In this document: positions 27,258 to 35,386 of the stretch, piece by piece
Layout: every line of letters starts with the position of its first letter
Numbering within the stretch: position 1 is the first letter of the stretch
Assembly (NCBI GenBank): GCA_024681985.1
Contig: JAIKZU010000089.1
Span: 1 to 44,937 of the forward strand
DNA: 44,937 nucleotides
Source of the DNA: Lachnospiraceae bacterium
GTDB lineage: Bacteria > Bacillota > Clostridia > Lachnospirales > Lachnospiraceae
Reading direction: 5' to 3'
Position numbers and translations under genes: made by a program
Notes under the pieces: generated by a model
Database searches by the model: none
What the model was told of the DNA's origin: nothing
Seen by the model: the letters and a program-made list of their open reading frames with translations, nothing else

Positions 27258-27286
27258 ATTATAGCACAGCACCCTTGTGCTTGCAA
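27258..27286 (-). promoter_or_regulatory. Strong sigma-A promoter of rpsB-tsf
   Basis: TTGCAA (27286-27281) and a perfect TATAAT (27263-27258) on the minus strand are 17 bases apart. Transcription should begin near 27251, giving a leader of about 125 bases. Confidence 0.88.
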
Positions 27287-27304
27287 GGTAAATCCTTTAA
27301 AAAA

Positions 27305-27781
27305 TCACTTCGCATCCTTTACTTTGGCTACTTTTCCGTCGGATCCGCAGTAATACTCCTTTAATCCCACTTTCACCCACTTGTCCTTTGCCAGCTTCCC
27401 GGACTTTTTGGCATAGTACTGTTCACCGCTTCCGTTTAGCAGTGCCTCGCCCTTAAACGATGACACGATCATCGGATCATCAATGAAAACCGTAAAGGCC
27501 GGGCGAAAGCCCTTTTCATTGATGGTCACCTTCAGCTGTCCTTTTTTCGTTGAATTTACCGTAAATAGAGCCGATGTGATGATCTTTCCGTCTGTTCCGG
27601 CAAAGTAGGAATCGCCGGATTTGATACTTTTTGCGGTGACGCCGGCTTTTTTCGCAAGGTAGGTTTTCTCTTTCGCTGTTGTGGTATTTCCGTCGGCACT
27701 GACGGTCTTTTTCACCGTCACTACTTCGCAGCTTGCGATATTACCCTTCTCATCCGTCAGCACTTGCTTTGAAACCGTCTT
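27305..27781 (-). pseudogene. In-frame 3' continuation of the Cache gene beyond a TGA
   Basis: The frame of the upstream Cache ORF continues past the TGA at 27784-27782 for 158 more codons to the stop at 27305. The sequence remains protein-like without a gap (KTVSKQVLTDEKGNIASCE). It ends in two short repeats, SYFAGTDGKIIT and EYYCGSDGKVAK, that resemble cell-wall-binding repeats. The only start candidate with Met translation is a GTG-type codon at 27763, with no ribosome site before it. Most likely this is the separated C-terminal half of one gene. Confidence 0.65.
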
Positions 27782-29218
27782 TCAGTTTTTATCCGTCACA
27801 TCCACCGTCACCATGGCGTTGGTAACGGGATTTCCGGAGGCATCCGTTACCTTGGTTTCTCCCCCTTTGGTAGCAGTTGCTGTGGCCGGTGTGGGATGAT
27901 ACCAGTTCGTCGAAGAAGAGTCCTCGGAGGATGCTGCCGGTGCCGGCTCCGGGGTGGGTGCAGGTGTCTGATCCTCATTTACATTGGAAAGGATCGCTTC
28001 GTTGGATGCACTTCTTACTACATACGGATAAGCGGTATCATCCGATGCAAAATGTAAACTCGGGGCATCTGTATTATAGGTGGCATAGCCTGTGGTAATA
28101 GCACTGCCTCGTCGGGCATCTGCCAGTTTCACCCTGATCTTATATTTTGTATTGGCAGCAAAAATGCTGTCAACACCATCGCAAACGCCATCTACAACTA
28201 TACTGTTTCCGGAACTACTGTCTCCATCGAGATAAACACTCTTCGGGACCACCATCAGCTGTGTCCAACCAACGGAGGCAAGAGGCGCATAGGTGATACA
28301 AAGCTCTTCGTCGTCCACGGTGATCATCTTAAAATCCACGTTGCCGGATAGCGCATCCGTGATCAGCGCGGATAGTTCACTATTTTCGTTATCTCTAAGA
28401 TCCGTTTTGTTGGAAAGTCCTAGGGTACCCTCCTGGCGGTTGGAGAACAGGATCTTTCCGCTGTCATTTACGATACAGGAAAAACCGTTGTCTCCTACAT
28501 GGGCATTTTCCACCAGTGCCTCGATATTGTCCAAAGACATGGATGCACCGCATACTGCCATGAGCTTTCCGAATCTGTTATATACGGGAACCGCTACGTT
28601 TACTTCGTAGGTCCCGGTATAATAATCGGAACTGACGGAAGAAAAGGTCAGCATCTCATGATTGACAGCCATCCGATACCAGGGTCTTTGGGTGGCATCG
28701 AAATACACAGGGGCGCCATTTTCGTCCACATGCTCTTCTGCAGAAGCGTCACATAAGATACAGGCCCCGTCCGGCAAGGCGATAAAACAGTCTTTCATGC
28801 CGGAACTGGTGGATATCACTGCCACCATCTGATCCTGCAGATTTCCCAGACGCTCGGTCTTTTCCAAAAGAGATGCATCCGAAGCAGCCGTCACATCGGA
28901 AAATAAAAGCTGCGCCGAATGCTCCCCGGCATTTTCTGCAGTGGGCGGAAGCACGGATCTGCGGACATAATCTTCGGGAGAAAGCATGATCTGCTGCACC
29001 TGCAGTGCCAGCATATATACAGAATCCGCCATATTCCAAAAGGAATTGTCGGAGATATCACTTTGGGCAATGGCATAACTGATAAAATACGAACTAACCA
29101 GCGCCTCCATGGATTGAGCGGAGGTGGCCGCCACCGTTTCCTTTTCCTGTCGGCCGGTTTCTTCGGAAGATGCGGATATTTCCCTGATCAAAGTCGATCC
29201 CACAACGGAAAATGCCAC
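27782..29218 (-). CDS. Cache-domain sensor-like protein, 5'-truncated and interrupted
   Basis: 478 codons. Residues 15-330 look like a double Cache extracellular sensor domain of the kind found in chemoreceptors and SpoIIE-type phosphatases, including RPWYRMAV near 198 and VAVPVYNRFGKLMAV near 230. The expected full first membrane helix is missing: the frame opens at a GTG inside the terminator hairpin at 29210-29242, with no ribosome site and no earlier start before a TGA. After the Cache part there is no second membrane helix or output domain but a Pro/Ala/Ser/Thr-rich linker, then a TGA. Normal length with read-through would be 637 residues. Probably a decaying or recombined gene. Confidence 0.6.
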   Translation of the reverse strand: MAFSVVGSTLIREISASSEETGRQEKETVAATSAQSMEALVSSYFISYAIAQSDISDNSFWNMADSVYMLALQVQQIMLSPEDYVRRSVLPPTAENAGEHSAQLLFSDVTAASDASLLEKTERLGNLQDQMVAVISTSSGMKDCFIALPDGACILCDASAEEHVDENGAPVYFDATQRPWYRMAVNHEMLTFSSVSSDYYTGTYEVNVAVPVYNRFGKLMAVCGASMSLDNIEALVENAHVGDNGFSCIVNDSGKILFSNRQEGTLGLSNKTDLRDNENSELSALITDALSGNVDFKMITVDDEELCITYAPLASVGWTQLMVVPKSVYLDGDSSSGNSIVVDGVCDGVDSIFAANTKYKIRVKLADARRGSAITTGYATYNTDAPSLHFASDDTAYPYVVRSASNEAILSNVNEDQTPAPTPEPAPAASSEDSSSTNWYHPTPATATATKGGETKVTDASGNPVTNAMVTVDVTDKN

Positions 29219-29242
29219 TGCTTTTAATAAGCAATGGCATTT
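29210..29242 (-). terminator. Hairpin at the end of the flagellar/chemotaxis operon
   Basis: AAATGCCATTGC (29242-29231 on the minus strand) pairs with GCAGTGGCATTT (29221-29210) over 12 bp with one G-U pair; the 9-base loop contains the stop of the MltG-like gene. Four U residues follow. It is a plausible but weak intrinsic terminator. The GTG start of the Cache ORF lies in the 3' arm. Confidence 0.6.
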
Positions 29243-29955
29243 GCGATCTGTTCAAAGGAACTGTCGGATGAGATATTGAAGGAGCCGGTATGGATCTTCG
29301 CGTCATAGCCGTTTTGCTCCAGATAATGATTGAATTCATTGGGATCGGATATGATCCCTGCCTTATACAGATTGGCGGATACCACCTCCGAGGACTGCCC
29401 GGAAGAGATGGTAAATGAAATGAGTTTTTCTGCACCGGATTTGTCATCTGCACGATCCGTGGAATCCGTAGCCGTTTTCGTCTCCGGCGTCTTACTCTCT
29501 GTCTTACTTTCTGTGGATTTATAATCCGTGGAAGGTGTCTCCGATGTTTTGACTGTTGTATCTTCCTGCTTTTGCACAGGATCCGGATTCTTCTTTGTAT
29601 CCTCCGGCTTTATTATCTCGGCATCTTCGGATCCCGCTTCACTTTCAGATGTCTCTGCAGTATCACCGGTATCTACAGAATCGTCGTCTGAATCTTGTTT
29701 TTTACTGCTTTGCTCTCCGGATTTCGAAGCATCCTCTTCGGATTCCTCAGATTCTTCCTCGGATCCCTCTAGAGAATCTCTTTCATCCACAGCCTTTGCG
29801 GTAAGATCCGTATATTCCATCCCCAACGCTCGGGCCTGCTTTTCGATATCTGCCCTGGAAATCTCAGGCTCATAAAATGCAAAGGCAATGGCCAGGATCA
29901 ATGCGGTCACAAATATCCCCAAGCCCAAGCCGCGCAAAAAATACTTTCCTTTCAT
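29224..29955 (-). CDS. Short MltG/YceG-like membrane protein
   Basis: A 243-residue protein with a single N-terminal membrane helix (10-27), a long acidic Ser/Glu/Thr-rich linker (about 60-170) and a C-terminal domain of about 60 residues (SGQSSEVVSANLYKAGIIS onward) that resembles the LysM-like subdomain of MltG. The catalytic transglycosylase domain of MltG is absent, so it may bind peptidoglycan rather than cut it. It is the last gene of the flagellar/chemotaxis cluster, and its stop lies inside the hairpin at 29210-29242. AAGGAAGG precedes the ATG. Confidence 0.75.
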   Translation of the reverse strand: MKGKYFLRGLGLGIFVTALILAIAFAFYEPEISRADIEKQARALGMEYTDLTAKAVDERDSLEGSEEESEESEEDASKSGEQSSKKQDSDDDSVDTGDTAETSESEAGSEDAEIIKPEDTKKNPDPVQKQEDTTVKTSETPSTDYKSTESKTESKTPETKTATDSTDRADDKSGAEKLISFTISSGQSSEVVSANLYKAGIISDPNEFNHYLEQNGYDAKIHTGSFNISSDSSFEQIANAIAY

Positions 29956-29970
29956 CGGTAACTGCCTTCC

Positions 29971-30711
29971 TTACTCGAACAATCCCAGGATCAGTTTGAT
30001 CTCCCCGAGGCCCACGCCCAGTTTTTTGGCGATCTCCACTTCGGAATATCCCTCCTGGTTCATGGAAATGATCTTTTTCTTAAGATCTGCCTTATCTGAG
30101 TTTCCGGTCTCTTCTACGACCTTTTGATCCCCTTCATCCAGTTTCTGCTGGAAGGCATCCTTTAGGCTCTGGACGCTTTCCTCGAAATGAAGTTCATTTT
30201 CCGCCACCAAAGCATCCTCTTTTTGCTGCAGGCTGATCTCCATTTCCTTTAATTCTAAGATCTTATTCTCTATTCCTTCTTTCATCCCCCGAAGAGCGGA
30301 CTCCTGGGTCTGGATATCCTTTACGATCTGGGTAATGTTCTCCTGCTTTTCATTCAGCATGTTGTAAAGGAAATTATTCTCCGTATTGGTCTTTTCCATG
30401 GCCTCTAATATGGGATTAGCCTGGTCCTTCACCTCATCAAAATACTCTCCGAGACTGACGATCTTTTCTGTAAAGTCCTTATCCGTGCCGGCTTCGATCT
30501 TATCAATGGACTCACTGACTTTTTCGTCAAATGCCATATCCAGCCGGGATTTTGCATCGGAAAGTTCGTTATCCACCAGAGAACGGACTTCCTTTTGGGA
30601 GAGTTTTTTGATCATTTCAACATCAGAAGAAGACAGCTTTTCCGTAATGAAAAAGCTGCCAACAAAAAACAATACTCCAATGATCAAAAGTGCTATCTGC
30701 AACGCACTCAT
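29971..30711 (-). CDS. DUF6115-like membrane protein with coiled coil and C-terminal helix-turn-helix
   Basis: 246 residues: an N-terminal membrane helix (5-23), a long charged coiled coil (30-200) and a C-terminal block KKIISMNQEGYSEVEIAKKL that looks like a helix-turn-helix and matches DUF6115-type proteins. It lies a few genes after the motility sigma factor, the place held in Bacillus subtilis by swrB, whose product is also a single-pass membrane protein assisting flagellar assembly. Equivalence to SwrB is inferred from position and layout, not from residue matches. AGGAGA precedes the ATG. Confidence 0.75.
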   Translation of the reverse strand: MSALQIALLIIGVLFFVGSFFITEKLSSSDVEMIKKLSQKEVRSLVDNELSDAKSRLDMAFDEKVSESIDKIEAGTDKDFTEKIVSLGEYFDEVKDQANPILEAMEKTNTENNFLYNMLNEKQENITQIVKDIQTQESALRGMKEGIENKILELKEMEISLQQKEDALVAENELHFEESVQSLKDAFQQKLDEGDQKVVEETGNSDKADLKKKIISMNQEGYSEVEIAKKLGVGLGEIKLILGLFE

Positions 30712-30727
30712 ATGGATATTCTCCTGT

Positions 30728-31048
30728 TTAGACTGACATATTAAAATGGGGATGCTCGCTTTTCAATTTCACGGTGCCGTCCCCCATCTTTTCCTTTTGG
30801 TGGGGTTTCTTTTTTTGTCCCCGGTTCCCCTGATAACCTCTGCCATCTCCGCCTTCGGCATCAGAGTTTCCTTCCTCGATATTGCTCTGTTCATGTATGG
30901 TGGTGGTGGACACTTCCGCTTCCTGCTGGATCTCCACCGTCACGAAATTCTGCTGTACCAGAGGTTTTTGATCCTCTGCAGTCTTCGTATGGGATAATTC
31001 GGCGGTATTCTGCACCATACCGTTAAAATCAATGGGTCGGACAGACAT
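30728..31048 (-). CDS. Small polar protein of the flagellar locus, unknown function
   Basis: 106 residues, MSVRPIDFNGMVQNTAELSH at the start, then a Gln/Glu/Thr-rich segment and a Gly/Lys-rich patch (GRGYQGNRGQKKK). No membrane segment or known domain is visible and it is probably largely disordered. TAGGAG lies six bases before the ATG and the gene is tightly packed between the FapA-like and DUF6115-like genes, so it is very likely real and co-transcribed. Confidence 0.75.
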   Translation of the reverse strand: MSVRPIDFNGMVQNTAELSHTKTAEDQKPLVQQNFVTVEIQQEAEVSTTTIHEQSNIEEGNSDAEGGDGRGYQGNRGQKKKPHQKEKMGDGTVKLKSEHPHFNMSV

Positions 31049-31057
31049 TTGTTTCTC

Positions 31058-32656
31058 CTACAGATTTGTGATACAGATCTCTCCGTTTTTCTTTTCAAAC
31101 ATGCAGTAAGAACGTTTATCCTTTGTGGTAATGGAAATATCAGAGATGGTAATGTTTACGCCGGGGAAAATATCCCTGGTGATCACCACCTTGGCATGTT
31201 TGGAATTCAACAGTTCCTGATGCAGAGAGTTAAAGATCATACGGTCATCTTCCAATTTCTTTTTGTTCTCCCGAAGTTCTACCATCATATTATTTAAGTA
31301 CATCAGGTTCTTTTTATCCAAAGCCTTGCCGGCCTTTAGATAATCCTGATAGGTCTTTACGATGGGGTTGATCTTATTGATCTTTTGGGAGAGCATCATG
31401 ATGGACTTCTGTAACGTGGCATACTGCTCCTTTTTGTCCGGAGCCATACCCACTTCGATCTTTGTCATGGCTCCCATGGAGGAACCGATGATACGACTTT
31501 CCACCTTGCCGCCTGCACGGATCATACCGCCGGTGATAAATCCCTTTTTATCGGTTACCAGGATATCTTCGGAAGCATTCACTTCGCTGTAAAGGATGGA
31601 CCCGGTTTCGATATATCCGCCGGAGAACACCTTTGCATTCTCGATAAACTGAATGATGACATTTCCTTTGGCATCGATGACGCCTTTGTTCATACCATGA
31701 ATACCGCACTTGACGATGACCTGCCCGTCACATTCGATGAAGGCATCTTCCACCACACCGTCTACGATCACATCTCCCGTGGCACGCACGGTAAAGCCAC
31801 CCCGTACGGAGCCGCCGATATGTACGTTCCCGTTATAGTCGATATTCCCGGTGGAATTGTCCACATCTGCAGGAACTTCGTATACATCGGATACGAAAAC
31901 CTGTCCCCCTACCAATGTCACATGCCCTGTCACCGCAGAAAAGATCTCCGTCTTGGTTTCGTTGGCTGTGATATTTTTTCCGTAGGAAAGACGAGTGGAC
32001 TTAACAGTTCGGGTAGGAATCTCTCTACCGGTGATATCTTTGCCGTTTTCTCCCTTTTCCTCAGGGATCAGCCGAGCCAAAAGATCTCCCTTTTGCACTT
32101 CACAGATGGTGTTTAGATCACGATAATCCACGGATCCGTCATCCAAATGCTTGGGCTTTAACGAGGGATTCGTGTTAAAGAAGTACTCGATCTTCGCATC
32201 TTTACCGATGACAGGCTGCTTGCCCATGGCAAAGACGTATTCCGTATTGTAATAATGCTGATCGAGAAACTCTAAGATCTTTTCCTGGTCGATGCCGAAG
32301 ACCACACCCTTGCGGTTCAATTCCGCCATAATGTCTTTGGCATTCATGTGGGGTCCTTCCAAAGACGGGGGATAAAACCAGCAGGTGATCTTCATCTTGT
32401 CGAGGCTGATCTTGGAATACATCACCTCGGCAAAATCAATATTCGGACAAACGCCAAGATTCAGCTCACCGGGCTCTGAGCTAGAGATCAGCCGATGAAA
32501 CTCCATCTTGTCGTAGCCGGTAATATCATGGGCATCAAGATAGGACTCGGCCTCTTTCACTTGCAGGGGCCGGCCTCCGTCTACCGCAGGGTAATAATGA
32601 CAAATGGCATTGGAATCTGCGATTTCAATTTGCATATAAGCATTTGTCTGTCCCAT
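31058..32656 (-). CDS. FapA (DUF342) family protein
   Basis: 532 residues. The N-terminal part up to about 250 is mixed alpha/beta; the middle (about 265-415) is a Gly/Val-rich beta-helix with repeats such as GNVHIGGSVRGGFTV and GDVIVDGVVEDAFI; a coiled coil (about 425-490) and a small C-terminal domain follow. This is the FapA/DUF342 layout. In other bacteria such proteins are tied to flagella, polarity or signalling, but no activity is firmly assigned here. It follows fliA directly in the operon. Confidence 0.88.
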   Translation of the reverse strand: MGQTNAYMQIEIADSNAICHYYPAVDGGRPLQVKEAESYLDAHDITGYDKMEFHRLISSSEPGELNLGVCPNIDFAEVMYSKISLDKMKITCWFYPPSLEGPHMNAKDIMAELNRKGVVFGIDQEKILEFLDQHYYNTEYVFAMGKQPVIGKDAKIEYFFNTNPSLKPKHLDDGSVDYRDLNTICEVQKGDLLARLIPEEKGENGKDITGREIPTRTVKSTRLSYGKNITANETKTEIFSAVTGHVTLVGGQVFVSDVYEVPADVDNSTGNIDYNGNVHIGGSVRGGFTVRATGDVIVDGVVEDAFIECDGQVIVKCGIHGMNKGVIDAKGNVIIQFIENAKVFSGGYIETGSILYSEVNASEDILVTDKKGFITGGMIRAGGKVESRIIGSSMGAMTKIEVGMAPDKKEQYATLQKSIMMLSQKINKINPIVKTYQDYLKAGKALDKKNLMYLNNMMVELRENKKKLEDDRMIFNSLHQELLNSKHAKVVITRDIFPGVNITISDISITTKDKRSYCMFEKKNGEICITNL

Positions 32657-32671
32657 ATCAAATCATATCCT

Positions 32672-33442
32672 CTATGCTTCGTTTAAGATATTCATATAAG
32701 GTCCCAGCTTCTTACGCATCTTAAGTAGCGCTTTCGTATGAAGCTGTGACACCCGTGACTCCGATACTTCCATTACTTTCGCGATTTCCTTAAGGTTTAA
32801 GTCCTCGTAGTAATAGAAAACGATAACTGATTTTTCTTTTTCCGTCAGAAGATCCAGTGCTTCCGCGAGCATCTTGGAAAGCTCGTCCTTGGAGATGGAT
32901 TCCTCCGGCTGGATAAAATGAGAATTGGAAGCAGTGGCATCCATGGCCGGCTCGTTTCCAGCTTCCATAAATTCGTTTAAGGAAACCAGATTCGTCACCT
33001 TCATCTGGGACTGCCAATCCACATATTCCTTTGAGGATAAGCCGAGTTCTTCGGCGATCTCGTCATCCGTGGCAGATTTCCCGGTCCTGGATTCTATAGT
33101 GCGGGACGCCTCGTCGATCTTTTTCTGCTTTTGACGGATGGTGCGGGGGATCCAGTCCATTTTACGGATCTGATCCAAAATAGCGCCTTTGATCCGAAGG
33201 CTGGCATAGGTCTCAAATTTAACGTCCTTCGTCAGATCGTATTTATCGATGGCATCGATTAGACCAAACACACCGTATCCCACCAGATCGTCGTACTCCA
33301 CGTTGCTGCCCAGATACATATTCATCTTTCCGGCAACGATCTTAACCAGTGGAGCGTATTCTACGATGATCTTCTCACGCAGCTCCGGCGTCGGCTTTGC
33401 CTGATATTCATCCCACATTTTCTGTCGCTTCACGTCATTCAT
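32672..33442 (-). CDS. fliA: Motility sigma factor FliA/SigD
   Basis: A sigma-70 family factor of 256 residues that directs RNA polymerase to late flagellar and chemotaxis promoters. Region 2 has the DLVGYGVFGLIDAIDKYD block and FETYASLRIKGAILDQIR; region 3 follows; region 4 has LTEKEKSVIVFYYYEDLNL and the recognition helix ESRVSQLHTKAL. The frame extends seven codons upstream, but CAGGAGAA lies five bases before the ATG at 33442, so that start is chosen. Its position after cheD matches Bacillus sigD. No anti-sigma gene (flgM) is seen here. Confidence 0.97.
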   Translation of the reverse strand: MNDVKRQKMWDEYQAKPTPELREKIIVEYAPLVKIVAGKMNMYLGSNVEYDDLVGYGVFGLIDAIDKYDLTKDVKFETYASLRIKGAILDQIRKMDWIPRTIRQKQKKIDEASRTIESRTGKSATDDEIAEELGLSSKEYVDWQSQMKVTNLVSLNEFMEAGNEPAMDATASNSHFIQPEESISKDELSKMLAEALDLLTEKEKSVIVFYYYEDLNLKEIAKVMEVSESRVSQLHTKALLKMRKKLGPYMNILNEA

Positions 33443-33475
33443 AGATTCTCCTGAAAGAGACACAACAAAGATCTA

Positions 33476-33754
33476 CTAATCTTCGTCTTCATCCTCATCA
33501 TCCTTGGGTGCGCCCCCTTTTTCGGATGATTCGGCATTTTCTTCTGTCTCCTCCGTATCCTTCTCGTTTTTTAATGCAAGACAAAAAACAACATAAACTA
33601 TATAGCCTATGATATAAAAGACAATTACGGTAATGAACAAACGGGATACAAAAACACCGAATTCAACTTTTGCGATTAAATTAATAGCCACACAGATAGC
33701 CGCCGCTATCAGAGTGACCAGAAGAGGTATCAGTCTCCGCTTCTCATCTTCCAT
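33476..33754 (-). CDS. Small membrane protein with acidic tail, unknown function
   Basis: 92 residues: two membrane helices (about 10-28 and 35-62) and a strongly acidic cytoplasmic tail (KDDEDEDED at the end). I do not recognise the family. It sits tightly between cheD and fliA in the operon, so a motility link is likely but unproven. Confidence 0.75.
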   Translation of the reverse strand: MEDEKRRLIPLLVTLIAAAICVAINLIAKVEFGVFVSRLFITVIVFYIIGYIVYVVFCLALKNEKDTEETEENAESSEKGGAPKDDEDEDED

Positions 33755-33770
33755 CTATGTCTCTCTCTGA

Positions 33771-34259
33771 TTAAATAGATTTTTCACTCTTGCCAACAGC
33801 CTTGATCAGATAACGGCCGTCTTCACTGTAGAGCTCAACGGTACGTCCATAATTCAAACCGCAATCCTCGGCAACAAGACGTATACCCAGTTCTTTAAGT
33901 TTTGCTCTGCATGCTGCTGCATTTTTTTCGCCGATATTGATGCTAGATGTGTTCGATCCACTGATCTCAAACATTTTTGCACCACCGGCTATCTTTGCGG
34001 TAATACGGGCTTTGTTTGCTCCGGCTTTGATCATGTCGTCCAAAAGCTTTTGAATACCGGTATCGGCAAATTTCGCAATATTGCTGTTGTTACGGATCGC
34101 AGTGGAATCCGGCAGCATAATATGCGCCAAACCGGTTATTTTCGTGGACGGATCGTATAAAGCGATCCCGATACAGGAACCCAGTCCGATTGTCGTAAGA
34201 TTGTCCGGTGGTTTGCAAATGTTAAGATCTGCCATACCGACCTTAATCATCTGTCCCAT
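33771..34259 (-). CDS. cheD: Chemoreceptor glutamine deamidase CheD
   Basis: CheD deamidates glutamines in chemoreceptors and partners with CheC. The protein has 162 residues. GLGSCIGIALYD carries nucleophile Cys29 and GLAHIML carries His46, as in the family. The frame runs ten codons further upstream, but GGGAGGT lies seven bases before the ATG at 34259 and sets the start. The upstream cheC gene overlaps that longer frame, not this start. Confidence 0.97.
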   Translation of the reverse strand: MGQMIKVGMADLNICKPPDNLTTIGLGSCIGIALYDPSTKITGLAHIMLPDSTAIRNNSNIAKFADTGIQKLLDDMIKAGANKARITAKIAGGAKMFEISGSNTSSINIGEKNAAACRAKLKELGIRLVAEDCGLNYGRTVELYSEDGRYLIKAVGKSEKSI

Positions 34260-34272
34260 GCGCTTTACCTCC

Positions 34273-34896
34273 CTAGATCGGTACACCAAGTGAGGTCAAA
34301 ATCTTAGCATAGGATTCTCCCTCCGGCATTAGAATAAAGTAACCTTCCACTCCCAGATCACCGCCGATCTCGGTCTTGATGATCAAAGCATTGTCACCCA
34401 CCATGCCGAACTGGATCGCGGGAACGGAAAGTATGGCAGCCGCCATATCCACGGCTACAAAGGGAATCGTAGGCGAAATCGTAAGATTCGTCAAACCCGA
34501 TAATGCATTTAAGTAGGCACCGGCGATGATATTCCCGATCTCTTTGATAGCAGAAAGATCCATTTCATCAAAATCTTCCATATAGTCCGGATCACGCATC
34601 ATCAGACGGTTCACCAAATGATGGGCGGAATCTGTATTCATCAGAAACATCATGGAGCCTTCAATATCTGTTGTAACACCCAACATGATACCTACGATGA
34701 TCTCCTCTTCGGATCCGATAATACCGCCGATCTTCTCTACGGGAGTCAGCTCCACCATAGGAACACTCATATCCACCTTTAGAGAAAGCATATTCGCTAT
34801 GGCGGTGGTAGCATTTCCGGCACCGATATTACCAATCTCTCTGAGGACGTCCAGATATTTGTCATTTATTTCTTCAATACTGATGTTTTCAGCCAT
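34273..34896 (-). CDS. cheC: CheY-P phosphatase CheC
   Basis: CheC removes phosphate from CheY-P and binds CheD. The 207-residue product has both active-site motifs of the family: LREIGNIGAGNA with Glu20 and Asn23, and IKEIGNIIAGAYLN with Glu119 and Asn122. Two intact sites are typical of the class I CheC. It stands between cheW and cheD as in Bacillus. AGAGGTAGG precedes the ATG. Confidence 0.97.
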   Translation of the reverse strand: MAENISIEEINDKYLDVLREIGNIGAGNATTAIANMLSLKVDMSVPMVELTPVEKIGGIIGSEEEIIVGIMLGVTTDIEGSMMFLMNTDSAHHLVNRLMMRDPDYMEDFDEMDLSAIKEIGNIIAGAYLNALSGLTNLTISPTIPFVAVDMAAAILSVPAIQFGMVGDNALIIKTEIGGDLGVEGYFILMPEGESYAKILTSLGVPI

Positions 34897-34908
34897 ATCC
34901 TACCTCTT

Positions 34909-35373
34909 TTAAGAAACCGCAACTTCATCAACGATGGCGTTGATCTCAAAGATGGAGATCAGATCATCACCGTTCTTGCCAATGCCATTGATGTAAGTAC
35001 TGTCTCTGTTCTTGGAATTCTGAGCAGAGCGATCGATCTCGGATTCACCTAAGGTAATGACCTCTTTTACTTCATCAACTACCATGCCTACCAGTCCCTG
35101 CTGTTCCAATTTCAGGATGATGATACGGGATTTGTTGGTTTCAACATCATCACCCAGGCCCATCTTTAAGTGTGCGCTCATAACCGGAACCACCTCACCA
35201 CGGAGGTTGATGATACCAGGATAATAAGAAGGCGCCTTGGGCACTCTCGTGATTTTTTGCATGCGAACGATATTGTCCACGTAGGAAATATCGATGCCAT
35301 ACTGCTCGGATCCGATTTTAACAACGATATATTGGATCTTCTCCTCTTCCGTCATATCAATTTCATTTGCCAT
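34909..35373 (-). CDS. cheW: Chemotaxis coupling protein CheW
   Basis: CheW links chemoreceptors to CheA. The 154-residue SH3-like domain protein shows the usual features: IVVKIGSEQYGIDISYVDNI, PSYYPGIINLRGEVVPV near 49, and GLVGMVVDEVKEV near 93. AGGAGGAGG precedes the ATG. It follows cheA closely. Confidence 0.97.
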   Translation of the reverse strand: MANEIDMTEEEKIQYIVVKIGSEQYGIDISYVDNIVRMQKITRVPKAPSYYPGIINLRGEVVPVMSAHLKMGLGDDVETNKSRIIILKLEQQGLVGMVVDEVKEVITLGESEIDRSAQNSKNRDSTYINGIGKNGDDLISIFEINAIVDEVAVS

Positions 35374-35386
35374 GGGATACCTCCTC

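Noticed and set aside
27760-27790. Selenocysteine at the TGA in the Cache gene
   Set aside because: No convincing SECIS-like hairpin follows the TGA, and the position lies in an interdomain linker, not near catalytic motifs.
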